Shown: one piece after another, positions 8,743 through 17,141 of the stretch
Numbering within the stretch: the first letter of the stretch is position 1
Layout: each line of letters begins with the position of its first letter
Source of the DNA: CALVLD01 sp964467585
Lineage (GTDB): Bacteria > Bacillota > Clostridia > Christensenellales > CAG-138
Direction of reading: 5' to 3'
DNA length: 64,000 bases
NCBI GenBank assembly: GCA_964467585.1
Contig: CAYXRF010000002.1
Coordinates: 62,001-126,000 of the forward strand
The notes under the pieces: generated by a model
The model's database searches: none
Seen by the model: the letters and a program-made list of their open reading frames with translations, nothing else
What the model was told of the DNA's origin: nothing
Program-made: the position numbers and the translations under genes

Positions 8743-9089
8743 TGCCGCAAAACGGTTTCACGGCTCATGGCGTTTACCAGCGATACCTCCATGCCGGACA
8801 GCTGAATATCTGACGGCATCAGGTCAACGCCCTCTGCGTGGTGCAGGATACCCTCTCCGGGGCGAATGGGCTGATCGGTCAAGACCTTTCCCATCATATC
8901 GGAAAGGGTGACAGGCAGCTTGTCCGGCTGGGGATAGCCTAAGCTGATGGTAAGACTGCCTTGCGGATCGCCGTCAACCAGCAGCACCTTCTTTCCCGCC
9001 TGCGCCAGCCCAATGCCGAGATTGGCACAGGTTGTTGTTTTGCCAACGCCGCCCTTTTGGTTTGCTATGGCAATGATTTGTGCGTTCAA
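8739..9089 (-). pseudogene. ParA/Soj-type ATPase, N-terminal fragment
   Basis: 116 residues from a TTG start (MNAQIIAIANQKGGVGKTTT) six bases after AAGGAGGTG. The deviant Walker A GGVGKTT and the DGDPQGS motif are intact, but the protein stops at SRETVLRQ followed by TAG where family members continue, because the sequence switches to integrase DNA. The Walker B and C-terminal half are absent, so function is unlikely. This ParA type is typical of Tn1549-like conjugative elements of gut Firmicutes (family knowledge; not searched). Confidence 0.87.
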
Positions 9090-9114
9090 TTCAAACACCT
9101 CCTTGTTTTTGGGC

Positions 9115-9166
9115 AAAAAATAGAGCGCCTATCCGTCCCCGTGAGTAGGGGCGTGTAGACGCTCTA
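9115..9166 (-). terminator. hairpin with T-run ahead of the parA fragment
   Basis: On the minus strand TAGAGCG pairs with CGCTCTA around an inner CCCC/GGGG stem, followed by TTTTTT and then the parA ribosome site. It looks like an intrinsic terminator or attenuator in the element's leader region. Confidence 0.6.
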
Positions 9167-9300
9167 TGTACTGTTGCTTTATTAGATTGTATTTGAATTG
9201 CACAAAATCGGTCAAACCATGCCAAACTGTATCATCGTGAATTGTAGGTCTGAATGAGCCTGAAAATCACCTCCCAAAAGAGGGGGAAAACCGGCTCTGG

Positions 9301-9320
9301 TTGTCCTATAATTTAACCAT
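9301..9320 (+). repeat. element-end repeat, copy 2
   Basis: TTGTCCTATAATTTAACCAT, nearly identical to the copy 50 bases away and similar to the copy beside the integrase fragment. Candidate integrase arm site at the rpsI-proximal end. Confidence 0.65.
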
Positions 9321-9351
9321 TTCGGCTCTTTTTTAGCCTCATTTTTGCCGG

Positions 9352-9370
9352 TTGTCCTATATTTAACCAT
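9352..9370 (+). repeat. element-end repeat, copy 3
   Basis: TTGTCCTATATTTAACCAT; differs from copy 2 by one missing A. Both are preceded by a CCGG-containing stretch ending in GG. Same direction as copies 1 and 2. Confidence 0.65.
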
Positions 9371-9430
9371 TAAAAATTGGGTTAAATTGGGTTAGGCTGT
9401 GTCAAATTTCGTCAAACCATTTAGGCATAG

Positions 9431-9475
9431 AAAAACCCCGAAAGCCGCATGGCTTCGAGGTTTTTCGGGGTTTTT
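9431..9475 (-). terminator. rpsI terminator (element-supplied)
   Basis: AAAAACCCCGAAA pairs with TTTCGGGGTTTTT around a central GAAGCC/GGC loop region, giving a strong symmetrical intrinsic terminator just after rpsI. Since it lies on the element side of the insertion junction, it was probably brought in with the replacement rpsI tail. Confidence 0.82.
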
Positions 9476-9484
9476 GATTGTCGA

Positions 9485-9877
9485 TTAACGCTTGCTGAAC
9501 TGGGGAGCACGACGTGCGGCTTTGAGGCCGTATTTCTTGCGTTCCTTCATGCGCGGATCGCGTGTGAGGAAGCCGGCCTTTTTAAGAGAGCCGCGAAGCT
9601 CGGGATTTGCGTGGAGCAGCGCACGGGAAATGCCGTGACGGATTGCACCCGCCTGACCTGTGAAGCCGCCGCCGTAAACATTGACCAGAACATCGAACTT
9701 GCCGAGGTTATCGGTCAGCTTGAGCGGATCGCGTACGATCATCTTGAGGGTTTCATATCCGAAATAATCGTCAATATCCCTCTTGTTGATCGTTATGACG
9801 CCTGTGCCGGGGACGAGGCGAACGCGGGCAACAGACTTTTTGCGCCTACCGGTACCAAGATACTGTGTGGTTGCCAT
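9485..9877 (-). CDS. rpsI: 30S ribosomal protein S9
   Basis: 130 residues, complete, ending in the invariant basic tail RAPQFSKR that reaches the P-site tRNA. It starts ATTQYLGTGRRKKSVARVRLVPG and contains GGGFTGQAGAIRHGISRAL. It forms the usual pair with rplM, 20 bases apart with a clear ribosome site. The last ~45 bases are probably not the ancestral ones: a second, synonymously different copy of the tail lies at the far side of the element relic, so the current 3' end was likely supplied by the element. Confidence 0.98.
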   Translation of the reverse strand: MATTQYLGTGRRKKSVARVRLVPGTGVITINKRDIDDYFGYETLKMIVRDPLKLTDNLGKFDVLVNVYGGGFTGQAGAIRHGISRALLHANPELRGSLKKAGFLTRDPRMKERKKYGLKAARRAPQFSKR

Positions 9878-9897
9878 AATAATAATCCTCCTCCCGA

Positions 9898-10329
9898 TTA
9901 TTTAAGCACGAGAACTTCGGGCTTCTGGGCTTCATGCTTATGCTCTGCCCCGCGATAAATGCGGACCTTTGTGAGCATCTGCCTGCCGAGGGGACCCTTG
10001 GGCATCATGCAGCGAATTGCTTCGTATACGACGAATTCGGGCTTCTTAGCAATGAGATCCCTATACTTGATCTCCTTCAATCCGCCGGGGAAACTTGAGT
10101 GATGATAATAGATTTTGCCGTCAAGCTTGTTGCCGGTAAGAACTATTTTATCCGCATTTATGATGATAACGTGATCACCACAGTCAACGTGCGGAGTGTA
10201 TATCGGCTTATGCTTGCCACGGAGAATTGCGGCTACCTGAGACGCGAGACGGCCGAGCACCATGCCCTCTGCATCTACGATATACCACTTGCGCTCCATG
10301 GTCTCTGCTTTTGCCATATAGCTTTTCAT
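9898..10329 (-). CDS. rplM: 50S ribosomal protein L13
   Basis: 143 residues. Family signatures: MERKWYIVDAEGMVLGRLAS near the N terminus, KIYYHHSSFPGG and MMPKGPLGRQML. I chose the ATG of MKSYMAKAETM because GGGAGG lies about six bases before it; the upstream in-frame ATG lies inside that ribosome site. It heads a two-gene rplM-rpsI operon behind a clear sigma-A promoter with a leader of about 100 bases, in which I see no secure regulatory structure. Confidence 0.98.
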   Translation of the reverse strand: MKSYMAKAETMERKWYIVDAEGMVLGRLASQVAAILRGKHKPIYTPHVDCGDHVIIINADKIVLTGNKLDGKIYYHHSSFPGGLKEIKYRDLIAKKPEFVVYEAIRCMMPKGPLGRQMLTKVRIYRGAEHKHEAQKPEVLVLK

Positions 10330-10438
10330 GCCATGTCCTCCCAAACGGTAATGTAAGTTAATTAGTTGCTCGTATGTGGAATCATTACGCTCGGGGCTAG
10401 TGACCGCAAAACTCCATCATAAACAAAGCACAAACCGT

Positions 10439-10467
10439 ATTTTATTCAAAACGGTTCGTGCTGTCAA
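10439..10467 (-). promoter_or_regulatory. sigma-A promoter for rplM-rpsI
   Basis: Minus strand TTGACA, 17-base spacer, TAAAAT. Perfect -35 and a near-consensus -10 at ideal spacing, immediately behind the end of rng, so the ribosomal pair is transcribed separately from rng. Confidence 0.78.
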
Positions 10468-10498
10468 GCCCTTAAACGGGAAAAGTTCTAATATTTCA

Positions 10499-11998
10499 CT
10501 ATATATTTTTGATTTTGAACTCCTCAATGTGCATAGCAGGGTTCTGCCGCCACGTTATTGTTTTGTCCGCAAGCTCGGGTGTTATGGCATATTCTTCCTC
10601 GCTGTGTTCCTCAACAAGACGAATAACCTCCGGGTTTGCAGTGACAACGTATTCCGCTGCATCTGCGTCTTCGCGCATACGCGAAAGCAACGCCTTGCGC
10701 AGTTTAAGAGCGACAGTCTCCGCGGACTCAACATGACCGTCTCCGTTGCAATAAGGGCAAACCGTTTGCAGCGTTGTTGAGATGTTGTACCTCAGCTTTT
10801 TTCGCGTGACCTCGAGAAGTCCCAAGCTTGTCATGCCGAGAACGACCGTTTTTGTTCTGTCGCGCTTCATGGCGTCTCTCAGCGTGTCAATAACGCTTTC
10901 TCTGTCGTGTTTGTCCTCCATGTCAATGAAATCAATTATGATAATTCCGCCAATATCTCTCAGTCTTAACTGCTTTGCGATCTCCACGGCAGCTTCTTTA
11001 TTGGTTTCGACAATTGTTCTCTGCAAATTTGAACTCCCGACAAACTTGCCTGTGTTGACATCAATACATACCAGCGCCTCTGTCTGGTCGATAACAATGT
11101 ACGCACCGCTTTTCAGCCAAACCTTTCTGGACAGCGCGGCGTCAATAGCCTGCTCAACTCCGTATCGCTCAAGCATATCCGTTTTATCATCGTATAGCTC
11201 CACCTTTGAAGACAATCCCTCGCCTGAATCCTCCGCAAGGGCAAGTATCTCATCATAATGCGCTCTGTCATTAACCACAAGTCTGCGCACATCCGCCTTG
11301 AGCATATCCCTCACGGTTCTTGAAATCAGGGAGTCCTCTTTGCGAAGAAGCGCAGGGGCTTTACTGCTGTTATAGTGACGCTTAATGCGCTCCCACTCAG
11401 CAACAAGCGAAAGCAGATCGTCTTTTATATCCTGTTCGTCAAGCCCGTCCGCTGCGGTACGCACGATAACGCCCGTTCCCTTTGGACGCGTCTCATCGAT
11501 AATTCTTTTCAGTCTGCTTCTTTCCGCATCGTCTACAATCCGTTTGCTGATACCTACAAAATCAACCGTGGGCATAAACACAAGCGTATGCCCCGGCAGC
11601 GATATGTGTGTGCTTGCACGCGCACCCTTTGTGCCGAACGGCTCCTTCACAATCTGAACCATTATGTCCTGACCGGCTCTGACAATATCGCATATCATGG
11701 CGGGCGTGGGCTTTTCGTCAAACTGGTCGCCGTCTGAGAGAGCGTTGTCAAGCTTTATATCCCCCGCGTACAGAAAAGCGTTTTTCTCCTCATTTATGTT
11801 GATAAATGCGGCGAACATACCGGGAAGCACGTTTTGCACACGTCCTTTGTATATGTTGCCGACAAGCCTCTCCTTTGAGCGACGCTCAATACTGATCTCC
11901 GCAGGACTGCCGTTTTCCATAAGTACCACTCGGGTGCGGTATGGGTTGACGTCCACAAGCAGCTCTTTATCAATATTATCGGATGCCTTTACCGTCAT
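10499..11998 (-). CDS. rng: ribonuclease G/E family endoribonuclease
   Basis: 499 residues, RNase G size. The S1-type RNA-binding part is near the N terminus (GNIYKGRVQNVLPGMFAAFI); the DNase-I-like catalytic part has VCIDVNTGKFVG and IIIDFIDMEDKHDR with the metal-binding Asp residues; CPYCNGDGH is the Zn-link. It cleaves single-stranded RNA in rRNA maturation and mRNA turnover. The ATG overlaps the TGA of the DUF2344 gene by four bases (ATGA); a TTG six codons earlier is possible. TIGR03960-TIGR03936-rng is a conserved order in Clostridia. Confidence 0.95.
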   Translation of the reverse strand: MTVKASDNIDKELLVDVNPYRTRVVLMENGSPAEISIERRSKERLVGNIYKGRVQNVLPGMFAAFININEEKNAFLYAGDIKLDNALSDGDQFDEKPTPAMICDIVRAGQDIMVQIVKEPFGTKGARASTHISLPGHTLVFMPTVDFVGISKRIVDDAERSRLKRIIDETRPKGTGVIVRTAADGLDEQDIKDDLLSLVAEWERIKRHYNSSKAPALLRKEDSLISRTVRDMLKADVRRLVVNDRAHYDEILALAEDSGEGLSSKVELYDDKTDMLERYGVEQAIDAALSRKVWLKSGAYIVIDQTEALVCIDVNTGKFVGSSNLQRTIVETNKEAAVEIAKQLRLRDIGGIIIIDFIDMEDKHDRESVIDTLRDAMKRDRTKTVVLGMTSLGLLEVTRKKLRYNISTTLQTVCPYCNGDGHVESAETVALKLRKALLSRMREDADAAEYVVTANPEVIRLVEEHSEEEYAITPELADKTITWRQNPAMHIEEFKIKNI

Positions 11999-12723
11999 AG
12001 CTTTATCACCGACCAATCCATTTCAATCCTTGTGCGGCATATTTCACGCGCCGCCATGTTATCCGCGCCAAAGCAATTGTGACTTGAGTCCGCTTCAGCT
12101 TTGCTGCGCCCCCCGTTCAATTGCGGCATTTCTGTCAGCGCATCTAAAAAGAGATCTATATTAAGCCCTCCGGAAGCGGACAATATCCCTCGGATTGACA
12201 TTTCCGCTTCGTTCCCGTCAGATCTCAATACATCAACGCTTAACACCATGGGACGAATATCAACGTGCTTAATTCCGCCCTTTGTGTTCTTCATAACAAC
12301 AATCTCTCCGCTTAACAGCTTATCAAGCGCCGCATTAAGCAAATCCGTCGTAACAGCGTCCGCAAAGCGAATTACAACGTTGTATTCGGCAAACCGCATC
12401 AGTGAGGTTAGGCTGTCCTTTGCGTCTGCCGCGTCGAACGCATCGTTGACGGTTACTCCGTTTGGAAGCACCGCATTGACTCTGTCTACAAAATCATTCA
12501 TTGGAATATTCTGCGTCAGCATTACGTCAAGATATTCTTCATTGCTTGTAATGCCCACCGAAAGTGCGGTTGCAAAAGACATAACGGGATGGGGATTAAA
12601 GCCCTGAGAGTATGCCAGCGGAAGATGTGCGCGCCTGAATGCGCGTTGGAAAAGCCTTTGCATATCCAGGTGCGACACATATTTGACCGCCTCACCCTTA
12701 GAAAAAGCAACGATTACCCTCAT
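11995..12723 (-). CDS. TIGR03936/DUF2344 family protein (radical-SAM partner)
   Basis: 242 residues opening MRVIVAFSKGEAVKYVSHLDMQRLFQRAFRRA and then LPLAYSQGFNPHPVMSFA, the defining N-terminal signature of DUF2344. In many Clostridia and Actinobacteria this domain is adjacent to, or fused with, the TIGR03960 radical-SAM protein; here the genes abut with no gap. The joint biochemical role is not established; RNA modification is a plausible guess from the neighbouring rng and ribosomal genes. Confidence 0.9.
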   Translation of the reverse strand: MRVIVAFSKGEAVKYVSHLDMQRLFQRAFRRAHLPLAYSQGFNPHPVMSFATALSVGITSNEEYLDVMLTQNIPMNDFVDRVNAVLPNGVTVNDAFDAADAKDSLTSLMRFAEYNVVIRFADAVTTDLLNAALDKLLSGEIVVMKNTKGGIKHVDIRPMVLSVDVLRSDGNEAEMSIRGILSASGGLNIDLFLDALTEMPQLNGGRSKAEADSSHNCFGADNMAAREICRTRIEMDWSVIKL

Positions 12724-14589
12724 TTATTCCACCGCCTTATCAAGCTGAATATGACATATTTCCGCCGCTCGCGCACCAAAGCAGCTGTTACAGCCGTGCC
12801 GACAATCCTTTGTTGTGCTGCCCTCATATGCCTTTTTATATTCACGCACAAGATATTCCGAACACACCAAGGCGTCCATTATACTCCACGGCAAAGGCTC
12901 CGAAAGCCCTATTTGGCGGTTTGCATACTGCTCAACCGTCAACCCATTTTGGGCAAACGCGTCATCCCATGCCTGTTTTTTGAAATGCTCGTCCCACGAA
13001 TCGAACCGTGTGCCATTATTATATGCCGAAACGATAACGCTTGCCAAACGCCTGTCGCCGCGCGCGAACGCCGCTTCAAGACGGCTTGTCTCAGAGAAAT
13101 GGCAGGAAAAATCCACACCGCGTATGCCCTTCAGAGCGTTTCGCAAAAGCGATTGACGGCGAAGAACCTCGTCAACAGTAATCTGCGGCTCCCACTGGAA
13201 TGGGGTAAACGGCTTTGGAACGAATGTTGACGCCGACACGGTGCATCTAAGCCCCTTGCCCCTCATTTCTTTTGGCATTGAGTAGAATTCATGTGAGACC
13301 TTTCTTGCAAGCTCCGCAATGCCGAGGATATCGTCGTCCGTTTCGGTGGGCAGCCCGATCATGAAATAGAGCTTAACGCCATGCCATCCCGCTTCAAACG
13401 CATCACGAACCGAGCGCAAAAGATCCTCCTCCGAAACGCCCTTGTTGATAACGTCCCTCAGCCTCTGCGTACCCGCCTCCGGCGCGAATGTAAGACCGGT
13501 TTTTCTGACCTTTTGTATTTGTTCAAGATCGTCCTTGAGGAATGAATCAATCCTCAGTGACGGCAGTGAAACGCTGACGCGATCATCCTCGTATCTGTTC
13601 AAAATAGTGGGAACAAGCTCATGAATATGTGAGTAGTCACCTGTTGACAGTGAGAACAGTGAAATTTCGTCATAGCCGGTGCATCCCAACAGGCTGTCAG
13701 CCTGTTTTATCACGGTGCTCTCATCCCGTTCACGGACGGGGCGATATATAAATCCCGCTTGACAGAACCGACACCCTCTTGTGCATCCGCGAAAAACCTC
13801 AAGCGCGACTCTGTCGTGTACTATGCTCATGTATGGAACCACAAGCTCCCCCGTGTAGACGGCGGCGTCAAGATCCTTTACAATCCTTCGCTGAATGGTA
13901 TCCGGTGCGTCACAATCCTTTTTATTGATGCCCGCAAAGTATCCGTTCTGATATTGTGCCTCATAAAGCGAAGGCACATATATGCCGCTCACCCTTGAAA
14001 GCTGCTCAAGCGTATCCCGCCTGTTTGCACCGCTTTGCCGACAACGGGATACAGCATCCATAAGGTCGTTTACAACCTCCTCGCCGTCTCCAAAAACCAA
14101 AGCGTCAAAAAAATCAGCGACAGGCTCCGAATTGCATACGCATGGCCCCCCCGCGATTATCAGCGGCATATCGTCACTGCGGTCACGACTGTAAAACGGG
14201 ATACCTGAAAGGTCAAGCATTGTGAGTATGTTTGTGTAGCACATCTCGTACAGAAGCGAAAAGCCAATGACGTCAAACTCCCCAAGGGGTGTTTTTGTTT
14301 CAAGCGAGTATAGGGGCAGCCCGTTAGCGCGAAGTGCGTTTTCCATATCGGGCCACGGCGTATATGCGCGTTCGCAATATGTGTCGTCTCGTTCATTGAG
14401 AACATTATATATTATCCGTGAGCCGAGATGACTCATGCCTATTTCGTAAACATCAGGGAAACACAACGCAAATCGCATTAGCTTTGTGTCTGCGTCAAGC
14501 GGTTTAACACGCATATTAAGCTCCCCGCCTGTGTAACGGGTGGGCTTTTCAACTCCGCGAAGAATATTATCAAGCAGTACTGTATCCAA
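12724..14589 (-). CDS. TIGR03960 family B12-binding-like/radical SAM protein
   Basis: About 621 residues from the chosen TTG start. Family landmarks: NILRGVEKPTRYTGGELN at the N terminus, a cobalamin-binding-like domain (FPDVYEIGMSHLGSRI, VIGFSLLYEMCYTNIL), and the radical-SAM cluster loop GCTRGCRFCQAGF with CxxxCxxC, then TFAPEAGTQRLRDVINKG. I chose TTG because GGAGGG lies five bases before it and it places the family N terminus correctly. The frame stays open for another 65 codons upstream, and those encode two hydrophobic segments that do not belong to the family; see the separate entry. Confidence 0.88.
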   Translation of the reverse strand: MDTVLLDNILRGVEKPTRYTGGELNMRVKPLDADTKLMRFALCFPDVYEIGMSHLGSRIIYNVLNERDDTYCERAYTPWPDMENALRANGLPLYSLETKTPLGEFDVIGFSLLYEMCYTNILTMLDLSGIPFYSRDRSDDMPLIIAGGPCVCNSEPVADFFDALVFGDGEEVVNDLMDAVSRCRQSGANRRDTLEQLSRVSGIYVPSLYEAQYQNGYFAGINKKDCDAPDTIQRRIVKDLDAAVYTGELVVPYMSIVHDRVALEVFRGCTRGCRFCQAGFIYRPVRERDESTVIKQADSLLGCTGYDEISLFSLSTGDYSHIHELVPTILNRYEDDRVSVSLPSLRIDSFLKDDLEQIQKVRKTGLTFAPEAGTQRLRDVINKGVSEEDLLRSVRDAFEAGWHGVKLYFMIGLPTETDDDILGIAELARKVSHEFYSMPKEMRGKGLRCTVSASTFVPKPFTPFQWEPQITVDEVLRRQSLLRNALKGIRGVDFSCHFSETSRLEAAFARGDRRLASVIVSAYNNGTRFDSWDEHFKKQAWDDAFAQNGLTVEQYANRQIGLSEPLPWSIMDALVCSEYLVREYKKAYEGSTTKDCRHGCNSCFGARAAEICHIQLDKAVE

Positions 14590-14784
14590 TCTTCCCTCCG
14601 ATATGGTCAATTTACTGACCGTTCTGTTCGTGATGCTTATGTTCATCAGCAAAAGCATCTTACCAATATAATACAACGCAAGCGCCGCAAGTTCAAGCCA
14701 CCAAACAACATAAAAGATTCTGCCATGTACGATCCCAAGCGCCAATGTCGCTGCGGTAACCACTGCGGCAACCGACGCCCACAT
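14590..14784 (-). other. open hydrophobic frame between the membrane protein and the radical SAM gene
   Basis: From an ATG (MWASVAAVVTAATLALGIVHG) this stretch encodes two likely membrane spans, in frame with the radical-SAM gene downstream and also in frame with the membrane protein upstream, from which it is separated by a single TGA and four codons. It could be a true N-terminal membrane extension, the severed end of the upstream membrane protein, or a chance open frame. No good ribosome site precedes its ATG. Confidence 0.4.
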
Positions 14785-14796
14785 TATTCTTGTAAG

Positions 14797-15285
14797 TCAA
14801 AGCCCGTGTCCGTTATGGGTGAGCATGAATAGGAAATCGACGTCGGTAACAATCATCACAAGGTACAGCAGCTCGTCAAGTATTTCTTCTCCCACAGTCA
14901 GACCTATGTGTACCGAAAGTATGAACATAACTGCGTCGAACAGGCGTTTTGCAAGCATTACCGTCACAGGAATTGCCAGCAGCTCAACCCGTTTTTTGCC
15001 AAAGCATATCAGGCAAAGGAGGAAAAGGGCTGCTATAAGGACGTTGAGAATATCATCCGCAGTAATTTGGTGCGCTGTCAGCAGATACACTTCAAGAATT
15101 GTCTCCGCAGAAATCATCAGCGCGATCAAAATAAACACTCTGTTATTACAGCTCAGGCAAATACGAGTGTCGTTCTGTTGGGTCATATTGAAAACGCTTG
15201 TTTTCCTGTATTCTTTTACTGCCACATATTGATTATAATTCATGCTTGGCTGTTTGGCAATGATTCGCGCAAATTTTGAAAGCAT
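14797..15285 (-). CDS. small multi-pass membrane protein, function unknown
   Basis: Up to 162 residues with four hydrophobic segments (VFILIALMISAETILEVYLL, ILNVLIAALFLLCLICF, the RVELLAIPVTVMLAKRLFDA region, and LLYLVMIVTDVDFLFML). A short cytoplasmic head contains CLSC. The start may be the first ATG (after AAAAAGG) or the ATG of MTQQND. The general plan is a little like PsiE-type four-helix proteins but I cannot assign it. Just beyond its TGA the same frame continues with two more hydrophobic segments, so it may be a shortened version of a larger protein. Confidence 0.55.
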   Translation of the reverse strand: MLSKFARIIAKQPSMNYNQYVAVKEYRKTSVFNMTQQNDTRICLSCNNRVFILIALMISAETILEVYLLTAHQITADDILNVLIAALFLLCLICFGKKRVELLAIPVTVMLAKRLFDAVMFILSVHIGLTVGEEILDELLYLVMIVTDVDFLFMLTHNGHGL

Positions 15286-15522
15286 TTTCCTTTTTATTTT
15301 GCTTTATGTCAAGTGGATTAATCGGATATGCAATTAACGGTTAACATATTCTGCATCCGCACAATATCGATTTTTATATTTGTGCGACGGAATAATCTTA
15401 AGTCAGCGCCATTCGACCGAATGCCAAATTCGCATGAGTTTCTTTTTTTAATGCTGTATATTTTGACGCTTAACAAGCAAACTAACCAAGAAAACAATCC
15501 AATAAAGGGAGATTTTAATGGT

Positions 15523-16077
15523 ATGAAAGCAACAGGAATCGTCAGAAGAATAGACGAATTGGGCAGGGTCGTTATCCCTAAAGAGATACGGCGGACATTG
15601 CGTATACGTGAGGGGGATCCCCTTGAAATCTTTGTTGACCGTGAGGGCGGCGTTATACTGAAAAAGTATTCGCCAATCGGTGAGCTTGGGGATTTTGCCA
15701 AGGAATACGCCGAAACGCTTCATCAATCGGTTGGTCATATCTCCGTGATCTGCGACAAGGATACCGTCGTCGCCGTTTCAGGCGCAAGCCGCAAGGAGCT
15801 TCTCGATCGTCCGATAAATGAGGAGGTTGAGTCGCTGATGCAATCAAGGACACGTCTTTGCGTCAGTGCGGTTTTGGGCGAAGAAATGACGCCGATTACC
15901 GTTGACGACGACCCCGCCCGCTATACTGCTCAAATGATTATGCCGATAATCGCTGCAGGCGATGCCATTGGAGCCGTAATGCTGCTTTCACGTGATTCAG
16001 GCGCGACAATATCGCAGTCTGATATCAAGGTTTGCGAAACCGCAGCAAGCTTTATGGGCAAGCAGATGGAAAATTGA
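15523..16077 (+). CDS. spoVT: stage V sporulation protein T, AbrB-family regulator
   Basis: 184 residues, close to the 178 of B. subtilis SpoVT. The N-terminal swapped-hairpin AbrB domain is textbook: MKATGIVRRIDELGRVVIPK, then EIRRTLRIREGDPLEIF. The remainder is the GAF-like sensor domain (HISVICDKDTVVAVSGASRKEL, MIMPIIAAGDAIGAVML). In sporulating Firmicutes it tunes forespore gene expression late in development. I start at the ATG of MKATG, preceded by GGGAG; the frame is open further upstream but that part is not family-like. A terminator follows. Confidence 0.95.
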   Translation: MKATGIVRRIDELGRVVIPKEIRRTLRIREGDPLEIFVDREGGVILKKYSPIGELGDFAKEYAETLHQSVGHISVICDKDTVVAVSGASRKELLDRPINEEVESLMQSRTRLCVSAVLGEEMTPITVDDDPARYTAQMIMPIIAAGDAIGAVMLLSRDSGATISQSDIKVCETAASFMGKQMEN

Positions 16078-16094
16078 TCTGCTGAATAATTTTC

Positions 16095-16135
16095 AGGCTG
16101 AAGTCATGTGCGGCGCACTTGACCTCAGCCTTTTT
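16095..16135 (+). terminator. spoVT terminator
   Basis: AGGCTGAAGTC pairs with GACCTCAGCCT (one mismatch) with an inner GTGC-ggc-GCAC stem, followed by TTTTTA. Strong intrinsic terminator about 20 bases after the spoVT stop. Confidence 0.85.
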
Positions 16136-16159
16136 ACATTGGCACAAAATACTAAAAGA

Positions 16160-17131
16160 CTATGCGTCACCGCCAAAATAATCAAAGCAGCACGGAACTT
16201 CTCTCAAATCAAACTGCTTCGCCAATTCGATTAACCATGGCATCTCATATGCTTTTGTCGCCTGTGGATTTAACGGCACAAGCCCCAGACCGCAAAGCTT
16301 GGACTGTGAAGTCATTGAAACGATATGCGTAATGAATCCCATGGCATACGGAAGCTTTTCATCGTCAATACCCTTGCAGACGCCGACATACTGCACCAGT
16401 GTGTTGGCGCCCTTTGCAGGAACGGCGTCAAAGCTTATCTGTTCACCTACCAGACCCGCCCTGTACAAATCCCCGACTGCCCTTGCGTCTGCGATACACG
16501 ATAGGGCTTTGCCTCGCTTGAATTCGTCCATCGTTCCCTGCACGGCTGATATTTCGTCATATGTCATTCCCGCACATGCCGTTGGGTTATAAACCAGTAA
16601 TTCGCCCGAGGCACAAAAGGGAATTGCGTACTGAGCGCCGCGATAAGCTCCGCTTGATACGTCAAATGCGTATTCAGGCGCCGCATCGTTTTGAGACGTA
16701 AGCTCCAGAAAGGTGCCCGCCTGTTGAGTGCCGTGCGCGAAGCTGATGATATCCGGAGAGCGTCCACGCGCAAGCTGTTCGTTTGCTTCATCCTCCGTGT
16801 ATGTCTCAACCTCAAAGAAAACGCCGATGAGATCGCCTGCATACTCGTTGGCTCTCAATGTAAGCCATGCTCCGAGACTGCCTATATATGGTTTGAAATC
16901 AACTATGTGCCACACCATGACGATACCTGAATATGGCTCTGTTTTGTGCTCAAGCCACTCACGGTATGCGTTTTTTTCGAGGCGCGGCTCAATATATTTT
17001 GGCAGCAGCACTATGTATGCCGCAAGTAGAAGCACTCCAAAAAAGGAAACGATTCTGCAGGCAAGCTTTGTTCCGTGCTTTGCCTCGGTATTCCTTATAT
17101 GTGTATCCTTGGATAATCCGCTATTTTCCAT
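16160..17131 (-). CDS. membrane-anchored solute-binding-protein-like protein
   Basis: 323 residues. A basic cytoplasmic head of about 25 residues precedes one transmembrane helix (ACRIVSFFGVLLLAAYIVLLP); the rest is extracytoplasmic and resembles family 1 extracellular solute-binding proteins (VFFEVETYTEDEANEQLARGRSPDIISFA, YAIPFCASGELLVYNP). Typical binding proteins are lipoproteins of 400 residues or more, and no permease or ATPase is adjacent, so this may be a sensor or truncated relative. It follows the PBP5-like gene by ten bases and probably shares its transcript. Confidence 0.6.
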   Translation of the reverse strand: MENSGLSKDTHIRNTEAKHGTKLACRIVSFFGVLLLAAYIVLLPKYIEPRLEKNAYREWLEHKTEPYSGIVMVWHIVDFKPYIGSLGAWLTLRANEYAGDLIGVFFEVETYTEDEANEQLARGRSPDIISFAHGTQQAGTFLELTSQNDAAPEYAFDVSSGAYRGAQYAIPFCASGELLVYNPTACAGMTYDEISAVQGTMDEFKRGKALSCIADARAVGDLYRAGLVGEQISFDAVPAKGANTLVQYVGVCKGIDDEKLPYAMGFITHIVSMTSQSKLCGLGLVPLNPQATKAYEMPWLIELAKQFDLREVPCCFDYFGGDA

Positions 17132-17141
17132 TTTGTATAAC

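Larger units (their letters stand above)
8080..9502. mobile_element. relic of an integrative element in the 3' end of rpsI, interior deleted
   Basis: Bounded by the intact rpsI tail on the right and the displaced rpsI tail on the left. Inside are, on the minus strand, the first ~116 residues of a ParA ATPase and the last ~170 residues of a tyrosine integrase, joined out of frame near 8739. Copies of TTGTCCTAT-N-TTAACCA lie near both ends (one left, two right), as expected for integrase arm-type sites. In conjugative elements of gut Firmicutes parA and int sit near opposite ends, so I infer that a single internal deletion removed the element body. No other element gene remains; 9167-9300 and 9371-9430 hold only AT-rich sequence with two GTCAAACCAT copies (9211 and 9411). 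Confidence 0.82.

Noticed and set aside
8228..9116. Functional ParA and integrase genes of a small element
   Set aside because: ParA stops before its second half and the integrase lacks its N-terminal half and first catalytic Arg; both are fragments joined by a deletion.
10330..10438. Ribosomal protein leader (autoregulatory) ahead of rplM
   Set aside because: I could not identify a convincing conserved structure by eye in this ~100-base leader.
14797..14799. TGA read as tryptophan to join the membrane protein with the downstream frame
   Set aside because: Many genes here, including sigA, spoVT and the HMA gene, end in TGA and are coupled to the next start; the standard code applies.
15432..15459. 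Possible sigma-G promoter (GCATG ... TGTATATT) ahead of spoVT
   Set aside because: Spacing and -10 sequence do not fit the consensus well enough.
15328..15522. Longer N terminus for SpoVT (65 extra residues)
   Set aside because: The extra part lacks family character; the AbrB domain starts at MKATG, with GGGAG before it.
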